This document shows positions 45,408 to 55,536 of a DNA stretch of 64,000 nucleotides, in pieces. Below the pieces are notes generated by a model, which saw only the letters and a program-made list of their open reading frames with translations, had not been told where the DNA came from and made no database searches. Position 1 is the stretch's first letter. Each line of letters begins with the position of its first letter. The stretch spans positions 3,658,001 to 3,722,000 of the forward strand of contig NGZR01000001.1 of the NCBI GenBank assembly GCA_002197995.1. The letters run 5' to 3'. Position numbers and translations under genes: made by a program. The stretch comes from Gaeumannomyces sp. JS-464. Taxonomy: Eukaryota > Ascomycota > Sordariomycetes > Magnaporthales > Magnaporthaceae.

Positions 45408-47230
45408 TTACTCCTTCTCGAGCCACCTCCCGAGCGCGCCGCCGGCTGTGCTCTCGCGCCGATTTTTTTCGGAACCGGCGCCGCCGGCATACTTGCTCTC
45501 CTCCTCCTCCCACTTGCGGCGCTCAACAACGGAGCGCTCGACAAAGGCCCTCGCGAAGCGCCAGGCCTCCGTGTCGGCCAGGTTCCAGGCCTCGACGGCT
45601 GCGCGGATGGCGAGGTCGGCGGGCTCCTTGCTGAACCGGATCTTCTTGGCCCTGTCCAGCAGGCCGGCCTCGCTGGGGTCTGACGAGCCGCCCGGCCCGC
45701 CGCCGACCAGGGAGGCGGCGGCGGCGGCGGTGGCGTTGCCGAGTGGGAAGCCAAAGTGCCACTCGAGGTCGTCGGGCAAGTCACGCTCGGCGGGGATCCA
45801 GAGAGCGCGGGCGGCGCCGGGCTCGCCGGCGACGGCATCCTTGAAGCGCAGGACGCGGGCGCCCGACGAGACCGAGTCCGGCACGACGCCCTTCATGACG
45901 GTGGTCAGGAAGGCGTCGCGGGCCGAGTGGCGGCGGATCCAGGGCACGTCGAGCGAGCTCTTGCCGCTCGACAGCGTCTGCAGCGTGTAGGGATGCGCGA
46001 CGGTGCCGACAGTGTAGACGCCCGTGGCGTTGGAGTAGCGCTCCGGGGTAGTCACCCTGAGGGACCCCTTCTTGCAAGGCGTGCACCCGGAGCGGTTAGG
46101 AGGGCACGATGCCGGGAGCGGGCTGTCGAGACAGGCGGCCAGGCGGGCGGCGACCAGGGCCGCGGGCTGCAGCATGGCGGTGGAGCGGGGCGGCGGCAGC
46201 GGCTTGAGCACGGCGACGCCTTCCGAGAAGACGTTCTGGAACGACACCTGCAGGTGGGTGGCCACGAGCCGGTCGAGCTGCCCGAGCCCCTTGGCGCGGT
46301 CCTCGGTGATGGCCTTTGCGACGGGGCCATACTTGGAGCCCATGGTCTTCTCCGAGTAGAAGGCGAGCGACTCGGGGGTCGCGCTCTCGACGGCGAAGAC
46401 GTCCTCCTTCTTGTCCACGGCGACGGTGGTGATGAAGTCCTTGGCGGCGCCGAGCTTGGGGTTGGCCAGGGCCTGCTTGATGGCGGCGTCGAATCTCGTT
46501 CTTTGGGGCGGCGAAGAGGCCGTCGTCGAGGCCCTTCCAGCGCGTCAGGGTGGTACTCGCCGCGGCGCAGGAACTCGAGCAGCGGGTCCTCGTAGGGGCC
46601 CATGGGAAGAGCAGGTGATGGGCGAGCAGGCCGCCGTTCATGTTCTCCCAGGCGAGCCACTTCATGAACTCGGTTTCGAGGGCGGGCTCCAGCTTGAGCT
46701 TCTGGACCTCGTCGTAGAGCGGGTTGTTCTTGGCCTCGGCGGAGCTCAGGATGATGGGGCGGAAGCCTTGGGCCCACCAGGCCCTCCTCCAGGTGAGCAG
46801 CAGGGCGCTTTCGGCCTCCTTCCTCGCCTTGTCCTTTTCCAGGTTGATGTCATAGTAGCAGTAAATGGAGGGTCGTCGCGCAGCGGCGGCAGCAGGGATC
46901 GGTTCTCGTCGAGGGTGACGGAGGACGAGAAGGGTGTAGTCAGCCACTTCCAGTTGGTGTACCAAGAGAACTCGCCCAGCGTGTCGTTCTTCTGGCGGGG
47001 CGGCGGGTGGGAGGGCGGGCTGAAGGGATTGAAGCGGCCCCTCCATGTCGACGTGCCGCTAAACCTGGGAATCGAAGACTTGAGTCGGTGAACTTGGACA
47101 GGTTCGGGCCGGTCGGAACGCTGCTGGGGAGGGTAAAGAGCAGCGAGAAGACGGCGAAGACGGCGACGGCGATAAGCAGGAAGGTGACGCGAGGGACCGG
47201 ACGTCCGAAAAGAACGTGCTGCTTCGGCAT
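45408..47230 (-). CDS. Type II membrane protein of a conserved fungal family, glycosyltransferase-like context
   Basis: ATG at 47230 gives MPKQHVLFGRPVPR and then one signal-anchor helix (VTFLLIAVAVFAVFSLLF, about residues 15-32). A luminal domain follows with IYCYYDINLEKDKARKEAES, TWRRAWWAQGFRPIILSSAE and NPLYDEVQKL, then FMKWLAWENMNGG. The C-terminal part (MGSKYGPVAKAITEDRAKGL, LDVPWIRRHSARDAFLTTV) is in one long open frame ending at 45408. A type II anchor plus a luminal domain is the usual build of Golgi enzymes, but I see no DxD motif that proves a glycosyltransferase. Frame breaks near 47090, 46870, 46605, 46545 and 46495 are single-base and each can be bridged to family-like sequence, so assembly errors are likely. 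Confidence 0.6.
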
Positions 47231-49140
47231 GATGGGCGGGAGTCGCAGAAATGGCGGTGCAAAAAGACGGCTGGCTGATTTGAGTTAAAGGATAGACGAG
47301 AAGATAAGACGGTGCTGACGCCGACGGCTCGGCGGGCCGCTCCAATCTCGGCGAAGGGCAGCGATCAGAACAAAAGAATGCTAAAGCAGAGGGCGCAAAT
47401 GCTGGGAGCAGCACTCGCAGCAGTTTGGAGTGGCAGCCTAGCGATGCATCAGTGCGAGATCTTGTCAGCAAGAGCCCGAAAAATTGCTGGCGGCTGCCTC
47501 TGGAGCTGTGCACCGAAGGAGTGCTGGTGGATGTTGGGCCAAAAAGTCCAGGCGGCATAAGAGGCTCGAGGTCAGCACCAACGGTCTGGCTCCGCCGCCC
47601 CGAACGCGTCAGCTCATTGGCCACGAGGATTCCACAAGTCAGGGGGTGGTTCCACTTTCGATGGCCACTAGGCCGGCCGTTTGCGTGCGAGAGGCTGGGG
47701 GTCGTGGAGATTAAATTCAGGAAAGCGTTCCAATATTTATAGGAACAGTCTTGCGAGGCATCTGCATAGTTTCAAAACCATCCGTAGGTTTTTGGGTTAG
47801 TTCGGTTCTCTTGGGGTCCAAGTTTGAACTCGCATGGTCATCCAAAAGCCGCCCGATTAACAATCGGCTAGCCCTATCTTGATGCAGGGAACGGGTTTGG
47901 CAGATCGTCTGTGCGCAGGCACGCAAGCAATTTAGGCGGGGAGGCGGTCGGGCTGGCGTATTGTAGGAGAGCCGCACAACCTCCACTCCTGCCAACCCGC
48001 GTCAATCCTGTCAAGGTTTCCATCAGCCCGTCATTGTCTGTTTTATTTCTGTCGTTGACCGGACAGACAATGTTTGGCATCATCGCTAACAATCATCATT
48101 GACCTCATGGCATCACCATGATCACCATCATACAATCACACCAAAGCTTGGGTCCAGCCCCGAGTCGAGATCTCGCTCGCGGCAGTTCTTGGCTGGAGCT
48201 ACCCAGTCTCTGGATTGTGTGCCGTCAACACAGACTCCAAGCCCCTCGCCGGTGTGCGACGTCGACTTGCAGCTAGGCTGCTTTGCCTGTCGGACTGGTT
48301 GGGGCAGCCAAAAGCCTGCAACTGGGACAAAGCCCCGTTTGTTGCCAGTGGCAGGGCGAACCTTGTGCAAGCCGCTTTTGTTCTTGCTTTTCCTCACTGC
48401 AGGATAAGGCGTGCAGAGCAGGGAGGAGCTCCCGTCTGCCCTCTTCCGTATTGACGTGGAGCTGCGCCGGTCACCTGGCCCGGTTGTCATAGCCCCAACA
48501 ACCCACGGTGTGAAATAAAAGTTAGATGTCTTGTCTACACGCGGGCAGAAGTCGCCGGAATACTTCGATCAATCCAGTCCAGCGACCGCAGTCGCATCGA
48601 GACCACCCCAGATCAGACAGTTGTCAATCCGGCCCAGAAACCAACCGACTGCTCTTTCCTTTACAATAACCTGATCTGGTCTGGACGGTGCTCATGCATA
48701 CCTCCACCAGGCCATTGTGCCCACTTCTTTGTATGCAGCCTCCCGGGCGGGCGCCTTGTCCAATACATGCTGGCTCTTCTCCAGCCACGCCCGCTCCTCT
48801 ATTTAGGCCTTTTGACTCTTCCCTCGTCAGCTGCTTTTGAAAGGTGTCTTTAAACTTCTCGACGATCCCTCGCTTCTCGGGCCCGCATCATCACTCGTTG
48901 AAGCTTTTGGCTTTCCACGTGCAGCCCTGGCGTCACTTCGACACAACGGCCGACTCCTCTCCCCCATGACCCTCTCCTACACACTCACTCTCACCCTGTA
49001 TCACTCCCACACTCCAACTTCAACCCTAAAGCACTGGGGAGGAAGAGACAAGTCATCCAAACACTCATGGGTCTGCTTTCTCTACTTCGTCTCCCGTCCT
49101 AGCCTCCTCTCAAGTAGCTCACCCGATACTTTCCCTGGCA
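47231..49140. other. Intergenic, divergent promoters, no supported gene
   Basis: About 1.9 kb between two genes read outward. CT- and CA-rich stretches at 48950-49140 fit a 5' leader of the next gene. Open frames here have no family signature. Confidence 0.5.
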
Positions 49141-50976
49141 TGGCACCACCACACGACCGTCCACCACGACGACGACCTCCTGTGATAATCGGAGAGGTCA
49201 GAAGGGTCCATAGCGCAATGCAGCGGACCCCAAACGGCAACGCCTGCATCGTTCCTAGGCCACAGCCCCCTGAGCCTGCCTGGCTGCCGAGCACCGCCGC
49301 CATGTCTTCACGCCCGAGCCGAGCGCTGCGGCCTGAGACCGAGGCATGCCAGATAGCCACCAACAAGCCTTCACCCAACCCGAACTGGGCGCGCGCAGGG
49401 AAGCGGGTTCACCGTGAAGTCTACCCCAGCTATGCGAGGTCAGTTGAGTCCGATACGGCCTCGGGCACCCCGTCACCTGACCAGGGTTCACAGAGCTTCA
49501 GCTCCCAAGCTCTCTATCCCATGTCCTTGCTCCCCCTGGGTGGCTCTTTTCACCTGTGGGGACGGTCTAGACAGTCGATTGCTTGCTAAATCCGAGTGTA
49601 GATGGCTCGCCCGTCGAGGAGAGACCGAGGCGGACGAGAAGCATCTGCCACTCTTCCAGGGATAGCAATCCTGTTCTTCGACCGGGAGTGCGCCGGCGGG
49701 TTCCCCCGACCTGAGCCGGCCGTACAGCCCGCTCCAGATCACGCAGACGTTCTTCCCCGTCGAGAACGACTTGATCATGTTCGGCGCCGCTGCCGCCGCC
49801 TCGCCTCAAGGACCGGCCGCCGAGGCGATCAGCGCAAGCCACACGCCGACGCCGACACGCCCGCTCCCGGCCCTGCCATCAACGTACGACCTGCGCCTGA
49901 TCGTAGAGTACCTCCTGTGCCGCGACTACAAAATCGAGCCCCCCACGCTCGCGTCGGTCAAGCCGGCGAGCCTCGAGTCGTTCGCGCGCATGTCGAAGCG
50001 CCTGTACGACTTTGTGTGGCGCTGCGAGGAGTGCCGGGACGCCGACGGCAGTGGCGGCCGCCGCGGCCGCGCAGCAGCCTGCGCTACCCGTCCGTCACGC
50101 AGGTGCGCGCCGTCAACGCGGCGGCCCCAGATAGTGCGCAAGGCGGCCCTCCGCTTAGGCCTCAACTACACGGACCTGGCCCTCATGTACTTCCACTTCT
50201 ACCGCCTGTCGTGGGCCACGCTGCACCTGAATGCGGACTCGGCCGGCACCTCGGCCGCCGATCTCCGCGCCCACGGATTCGGGGACGGCACGTTTGGCGA
50301 GGGGGCCGGGGACGGCACGCTCGAGGGCGAGGGCTGGAACAGGGGCGGCAACAACAACTACAAGGGCGCTTCTGCTAGTGAGAATGGGCCCCGGGCGCCC
50401 TTGGTCTTTGGCCGCGGCGACGGCACGCTGGGGTGGGGGTTCGACAGCTACAAGGGCTTCCGGCAGCCGCTCCCCACCCGCTCATCTACGGGCGGTGGCA
50501 GGGCTCGCTGCCGGCGGGGATCCGGGACCGGGTCCTGCGCAAGGTGTCGGTCGACGTCAACGACCTGATCCCCACCATCGTGTTCGACCGGCCGCGGCGT
50601 GCGCTGACCGCTGGCCGCGAGGGACCTGGCGGCCACACACGGCATCGCGACGCTCGCGCTCGACCGGGCGCACCCGCAGCCGCCCGAGCCCGAGCCCTTC
50701 AACGCTATGGGGCTGGGGGAGGCCGTGACGGCCATCACGGACAACATGTTCGGCGTGGCCATCAGCATGATCGAGAGACTGGGCGGCCAGGCGGCCGAGA
50801 CCAAAAAGAGTGTGCGGCATGGGAAGAAGGCGGCGGGTGAGGAGGAGGCGTTGGAGAAGATGTGCAGCCGCGCCGCGTCGTGCAAGTGGGAGATGCTGGA
50901 GGAGGACTTGCCGCACGGGCGGGACGATGACCATGAGACAGATGATGATGTGCCGGATGGGTGGGAGATGATTTAA
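49141..50976 (+). CDS. Conserved fungal protein of unknown function
   Basis: A plausible start is ATG 49141 (MAPPHDRPPRRRPP), with a Ser/Pro-rich N-terminus to about 49500; an intron then probably ends with TAG near 49661-49663. The conserved core follows: SRPYSPLQITQTFFPVENDL, YDLRLIVEYLLCRDYKIEPP, MSKRLYDFVWRCEECRD, and LRLGLNYTDLALMYFHFYRL. After a Gly-rich linker, GRWQGSLPAGIRDRVLRKVS and GLGEAVTAITDNMFGVAISM lead to an acidic tail ending PDGWEMI at 50976. CEEC could be part of a metal site but stands alone. The frame breaks near 50060-50140, 50430-50500 and 50620-50700, as in other GC-rich genes of the window. Family not recognised. Exon limits in the first third are uncertain. Confidence 0.5.
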
Positions 50977-51825
50977 ATTGTCTTGCTTCTTTGTATCGAG
51001 CGGGGATGGGTTGGAAAGCGTCTATCTCTGGTTTTCTTTTTTTTTTCTCTCTCTCTCTTGTATAAAACACCAAATTGGATGGAGGAGGGAAGGGATGGCA
51101 GTTTGGCATGTACTTGTTCTTTGCGGCTCTTGCCTGTTTTGTAGCTAGGTAGCCAATAGCCAGACGATGCCCTCAGTGCACGGCGTTCGTCCGAACTCTC
51201 ATTCATCTGATTAAGCCTATCAAATCTTTTTGTGGGCATGTCCCCCAATAACGAGGCGGCGTCGCACCGCAGGGCCGAGTTTGTAAAGCGGGGGGACACG
51301 CCCCAGGGAGCGCCCTCCCCTTGATAAGCTCGAGCTGGTGCTGCTCCCCTCAATCCCGGGACCGTGGGCGGTTGGTTAAAGGCTACAGCCTCTAACCGAG
51401 CGCCCGCGGTCCCGGGGGGAGGCCCCGGGTTCGAGCCTGGGTAGGGTTCGCCCTGCCCAGGCTCGGGCCCGGGGCCTTCTTGTTTTTCGCCTTCTTCTTT
51501 TTCCTCGCTTCTCTCTTTCTGGCTCCAGCAGTAATTACTTTGATTCTTATGAAAGAGCTACAGGCTTAAGGGCATTATTTGAAACCCCGTGGGGACTGAA
51601 TGGAAGGGAAATGAAGAAACACCCGTGTGTGGGAGTCGGTCGGAGTTCTTTTTTTTCTTGAGTATACAAACTAGCTAGACATATCCACAATTATCTTCAT
51701 CAATATCCTCTTTTCCCACCCATACAAAGTTATGCCCCGATCTAGTACAGGTATTGTCGTAATATTCGTGTCAACATAGCCTCATCAAATCAGGTCTTTT
51801 AGTACCAAGGACCTCGCGCTCTACT
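50977..51825. other. Intergenic with paired hairpins
   Basis: About 850 bases between convergent genes. Holds the two hairpins at 51355-51476 (separate entry) and T/A-rich 3' UTR sequence on each side. No protein gene was seen. Confidence 0.5.
51355..51487 (+). ncRNA. Two adjacent long hairpins with Pol III-like boxes (candidate structured RNA or fold-back element)
   Basis: Hairpin 1 (51355-51416) has arms of about 30 bases around a two-base loop. Hairpin 2 (51421-51476) has 26-base arms around a TTCG loop. The three differences between the arms of hairpin 2 are all T against C, so in RNA they become G-U pairs and the stem stays closed. TGGTTAAAGGC at 51373-51383 resembles a Pol III A box (last base off). 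GTTCGAGCC at 51429-51437 matches the B-box consensus GWTCRANNC. TTTTT at 51483-51487 follows, like a Pol III terminator. A tRNA cloverleaf cannot be drawn. A mobile fold-back element is the main alternative. Confidence 0.4.
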
Positions 51826-52482
51826 TCAACGCTCACTGACACCGCTCTTGGGCTCGCACGGCGCCCAAGGACGGCCGCGGTAGGCCCGCCATGCCATCTC
51901 GGTCGCGTCCTCCTCCCTGTTCTCCTCCTTGTTCTGGATCTTTTGGCTCTCGTCGTCGGCACCCGCCAGGTCGGGACCAAGAATCCCGTCCAGAGTCGCC
52001 AGGTCCACCTGGACCCAGTCCGCAGATGATGCGGCGCTGTCCGTGCCGCTGCTGCTCTGCTGCTGCAGCAGCCGTCCTTGCTGGTTGTCGCTCGCCTGCC
52101 GGCGCAGGACCGAGGCGGGAACCATGAACGTCCCGGCCAGTTTGGCGCGCCTGCGTGGCCGACTGCTGCGCGCTCCTCCTCGCCCCTGCTCGGGCGTTGC
52201 GGCTCTCGAGGGCACCGGGAAGTTTAGCGCGTGGCAGATGTCGCACATGCACGGCGGCGGCTTCTTGAGGATGTGGCCGCACTTGCAACACTCTGGGTGG
52301 GGCTCGTTGCGCTGTTCGTCGAAGAAGCGGCACCGTCGTTTGCCGTCTGGGCCGACTTGATCTTGGGGCCGTGTGTCGGTTGTGTTGGGGCCGGAAGAGG
52401 AGGGGCCATTTATGGCTGCCGTGGTGTCCTTGGCAAGACCAAGGGCTTCCAGGGCTCTCTTGAAGTACTCCATCGTCGGCAT
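51826..52482 (-). CDS. Small protein with CxxC-PPPC-CxxC motif, function unknown
   Basis: Intact single-exon frame of 218 residues, ATG at 52482 (MPTMEYFKRALEALGLAK). The central region has CRFFDEQRNEPHPECCKCGH followed by ILKKPPPCMCDICHALNFP. The Cys pairs CCKC and CMCDIC, with the nearby His, could bind zinc in a compact ribbon. The rest is low-complexity: an Arg-rich stretch (RPRRRAKLAG), a Gln/Ser-rich stretch, then an acidic segment and PWAPCEPKSGVSER. The N-terminal 18 residues could form an amphipathic helix. I do not recognise the family. The frame is undamaged and codon use is like its neighbours. Confidence 0.6.
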   Translation of the reverse strand: MPTMEYFKRALEALGLAKDTTAAINGPSSSGPNTTDTRPQDQVGPDGKRRCRFFDEQRNEPHPECCKCGHILKKPPPCMCDICHALNFPVPSRAATPEQGRGGARSSRPRRRAKLAGTFMVPASVLRRQASDNQQGRLLQQQSSSGTDSAASSADWVQVDLATLDGILGPDLAGADDESQKIQNKEENREEDATEMAWRAYRGRPWAPCEPKSGVSER

Positions 52483-53824
52483 GACGGGATGGCTGGTAGA
52501 TATTCGTAGTAGAGCTGACGATCGGGTGCACTCTGATGTGTAGAGACGAGTGGGCGGCAGAGATGACTACCAAGGGGAGACGAGTTGGGCCGAAAGACCG
52601 GATCAGAGTTGCAGAGGCAGGATATTTGTGCCCTTCAGAATGTCTCCTTCAGATTCTTGTGGGTTCTCGAGGATGGAAGCCATTATCTGGTTCAGGCCAG
52701 GCGAATAATGAGCTGGACTGGCTCGAATAAATACGCAGGACAAGGATCAGTAGCACAAAGCAGACGGACGATGAGGGCAGCGTGGTCTCCAACTCTCGAC
52801 AGCTCCAAGCTCTTGCTGGGAGGGAGCCGAACGCATTCACTGCGACTGCGATCCGGGTCTAGCCGCTACCAGGAGTCACGAGGAGCTACCCGGCGAGCCG
52901 AGAACGCAGGCTTGTCGTCTGCATGACGGCCTTGTCGGGCCCCCATGGCGGCGGCTTCACAGTACGGCCGTTGGCCGCCAAGGAAACGAGTTGAGGCCAG
53001 CCGCTGCTGACGGCTGTGATTGGATGGAGTACAAGACCAGCTGGGCGGATGAACATTGAATCAAAGAATGGCGGAGCACAAAAGGGTATATTGAATGAAG
53101 GAACCGTGGAAGCACAGCATTTCGTCCGAACTAAGGATGGAGAAAAAAGATGCAAGTGAATGAATGACGAGCTAAGCATCCTGCATATTTAGAGGCGGTT
53201 CAGCTCAGCTGGTGAAAGAGGTGAGCTGGCGTCGCACATCATGCCCCAGCCACGCTCAGGGGCTTCAATCGTGATTGGGAGACGGGGCAGAAGCTCCGAC
53301 GTCAAAATCTGAGCTCGTGTCCGCCGTCCCTTTGAACTAAATCTATTGTGCTATAGTGAATCACCTGAAAATTCCAGATGCAGTGCAACAGGCTCTTGAA
53401 GAAGAAGAAACGGTGCGACGGCAAAACGCCCACAGCAACAGCGTATACAAAGACCCCTGACTGGTCGGGTGTTGGGACGAGGTCAAGTTTAAGTCGGTGC
53501 GGCTCCGCGAACATAAACGGGAGCGCTGGCCCCCACAGGGCGCCCCACGCCCCACTTTTGCTTATTCGCAAGCGCGGAGAAAATGGCAACGAAGATCTTG
53601 GCCGTGACGGGTTTGGACGGTTTTTGCTTAGCTCGACGTCAGACGACAAAACCCCGCCAGTTATCGAGCCGTCAGCTGCTCTCGTTTCCTCACCCCTGCG
53701 AATCTGCAGCCACGTCTTACGGCCTCCTGCAGTTCCTAACCTCTGTGCGCGTCGAGTGTCACAGCGCCTCGAAAAAAAGAAAAGAAAAAAGCCACGGACA
53801 CGTGAGTCGAGTGAAAGAGGGAGG
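52483..53824. other. Intergenic, divergent promoters
   Basis: About 1.3 kb between the small Cys-motif gene (-) and the PLP homeostasis gene (+), both read outward. Open frames on either strand have no family signature. The start of the PLP gene follows an A/G-rich stretch (about 53765-53820). Confidence 0.5.
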
Positions 53825-54776
53825 ATGAGCGAGACGGAGATGAAGGTCACGCCCGAGAGTAGCCCTGGCCCTCGCCAACCAGATCCGCGGCGTGACGGAG
53901 CGGATACAGCTCGCCGCAAAAGGCAGGCCTGTACGTTTTTTGTCTTCTGTTTCTATTTTTTGGGTTTCCCCTTTTTTTCACTCTTTTTTTCTCTCTCCTT
54001 TCATTCGCATCCTAAATACCTGAATTAAACCCAGACTTTCTTTCCACGGACTTACACAACAAAAACAGGTCCGTCTCGTAGCCGTCTCCAAGCTCAAGCC
54101 CGCCAACGACATCCTGTCCCTGCGCACGGGCGCCGCCCAGCAGGCGCACTTTGGCGAGAACTACGCGCAGGAGCTCGTGCAAAAGGCCGGGCTGCTCCCG
54201 CGCTCGATCCGCTGGCACTTCATCGGCGGCCTGCAGTCGACGCACTGCAAGACCCTGGCCAAGGTGCCCAACCTCTGGTGCGTGTCGTCGGTCGACTCGC
54301 TCAAGAAGGCGCAGCTGCTCGACCGCGCGCGCGGCGACCTCATCGCCGCCGCCGCCTCCTCCTCCTCGCCCGCTGAGCAGGAACCCCCGCAGCCCTCAAC
54401 GTGCACGTGCAGGTCAACACGTCGGCGAGGACTCCAAGTCCGGGTGCGCCCCGGGCCCGGACACGGTCGCGCTGTGCGCCGCCGTCGCGCGCGACTGCAA
54501 GAACCTGCGCCTGCTGGGGCTCATGACCATCGGCGCCATCGCCCGGTCGCGCGCCACCCCCCGGAGACAGAGAACGAGGACTTTGCGGTCCTCAGGGAGC
54601 AGCGCGCCCTGGTGGCCAAGGAGCTGGGGCTGGCGTCCGAGGACGAGCTGGAGCTGAGCATGGGCATGAGCGACGACTTTGAGGGCGCCATCGCCATGGG
54701 CAGCGGCGAGGTCCGGGTCGGGAGCACCATCTTTGGCGAGAGGCCGGCAAAGGCCGATGCTAAAATCCTTGTTTGA
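53825..54776 (+). CDS. Pyridoxal phosphate homeostasis protein (YggS/PLPBP family)
   Basis: Cytosolic or mitochondrial PLP-binding protein that keeps vitamin B6 levels balanced; homologue of yeast YBL036C. ATG at 53825; intron 53931-54068 (GTACGT to ACAG) joins in phase just before VRLVAVSKLKPANDI, which carries the PLP-binding Lys. Family motifs follow: FGENYAQEL, WHFIGGLQSTHCKTLAK, LGLMTIGAI, and LSMGMSDDFEGAIAMGS near the C-terminus. The length, about 290 residues with an Ala/Ser-rich insertion around 54345-54375, is slightly above the family. The frame shifts near 53857, 54392, 54428 and 54562, mostly one base short in C or G runs. Since the family motifs continue correctly after each, these are probable sequencing errors. 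Confidence 0.9.
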
Positions 54777-55536
54777 TGCCGCTGGGGGAAGGATGGAACA
54801 AGATAAAGATGCGAACGGCGTGACCATTTTTCCAATAGCAATCTTCCAACATTCTTTTCCAATCTGTTCAGCTCCAAAAAAGATCATGCCATCGAGAGAT
54901 AGCCAAACGACATGGTTACACATCTGTGCTGCGGCCAACCTCGAAAAGAAAGAAAAACACAGTAGAGGCAGGGCAACGGTTTAGGGTTTTGGTCTTGGTA
55001 CTGAACTGACGCTTCCTCATATCTGCTACGCGAAGTTGGCGTCCGGGCTCGATGTCTACAGGAGACTGGTCGATAGGTTATAAGGCCTGGGGCCGCTGGC
55101 GGAAAGGGCAGCAGCAATTGTGGTCCCATGTGCTCGCGGCGGACGAAGCCCAATATAGACATGACCAGACTGCACACAACCCGGCACTTCAGCAACTCAG
55201 ACCAACCAGAGACATGTCAGAAAACCCAGCTCCAGCTCCAAATGGTAGTTGATATATACCACCCACTCAGAGAGAGATGACGCGTTAGATACATATTAAA
55301 TGATCATTCCCTTTTCTTCCGAGCTGCCTGCTTTTGCTTTTCTGTTCTGGGCATCAAAACAGGACGGAAAGAATGCAGCTATAGGCCCAAACCAATCAAG
55401 TCACAAGAGAGAGAAAAAAAAATACGAGTAGGCGCTCCGTTGATAACCAAACAACAAGGCCTTTTACGCGCGCGCACATACACGCCACGAGCGCAGGTCT
55501 CGCAGAGAATAACAAGAATATTGACCAAAAATACCA
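54777..55536. other. Intergenic, 3' ends of convergent genes
   Basis: About 760 bases between PLPBP (+) and AP-2 alpha (-). A-rich stretches near 54945-54960 and 55415-55423. No gene was seen. Confidence 0.5.

Noticed and set aside
51355..51476. tRNA gene
   Set aside because: A B-box and an A-box-like sequence are present, but the sequence folds into two long hairpins and not into acceptor, D, anticodon and T arms.
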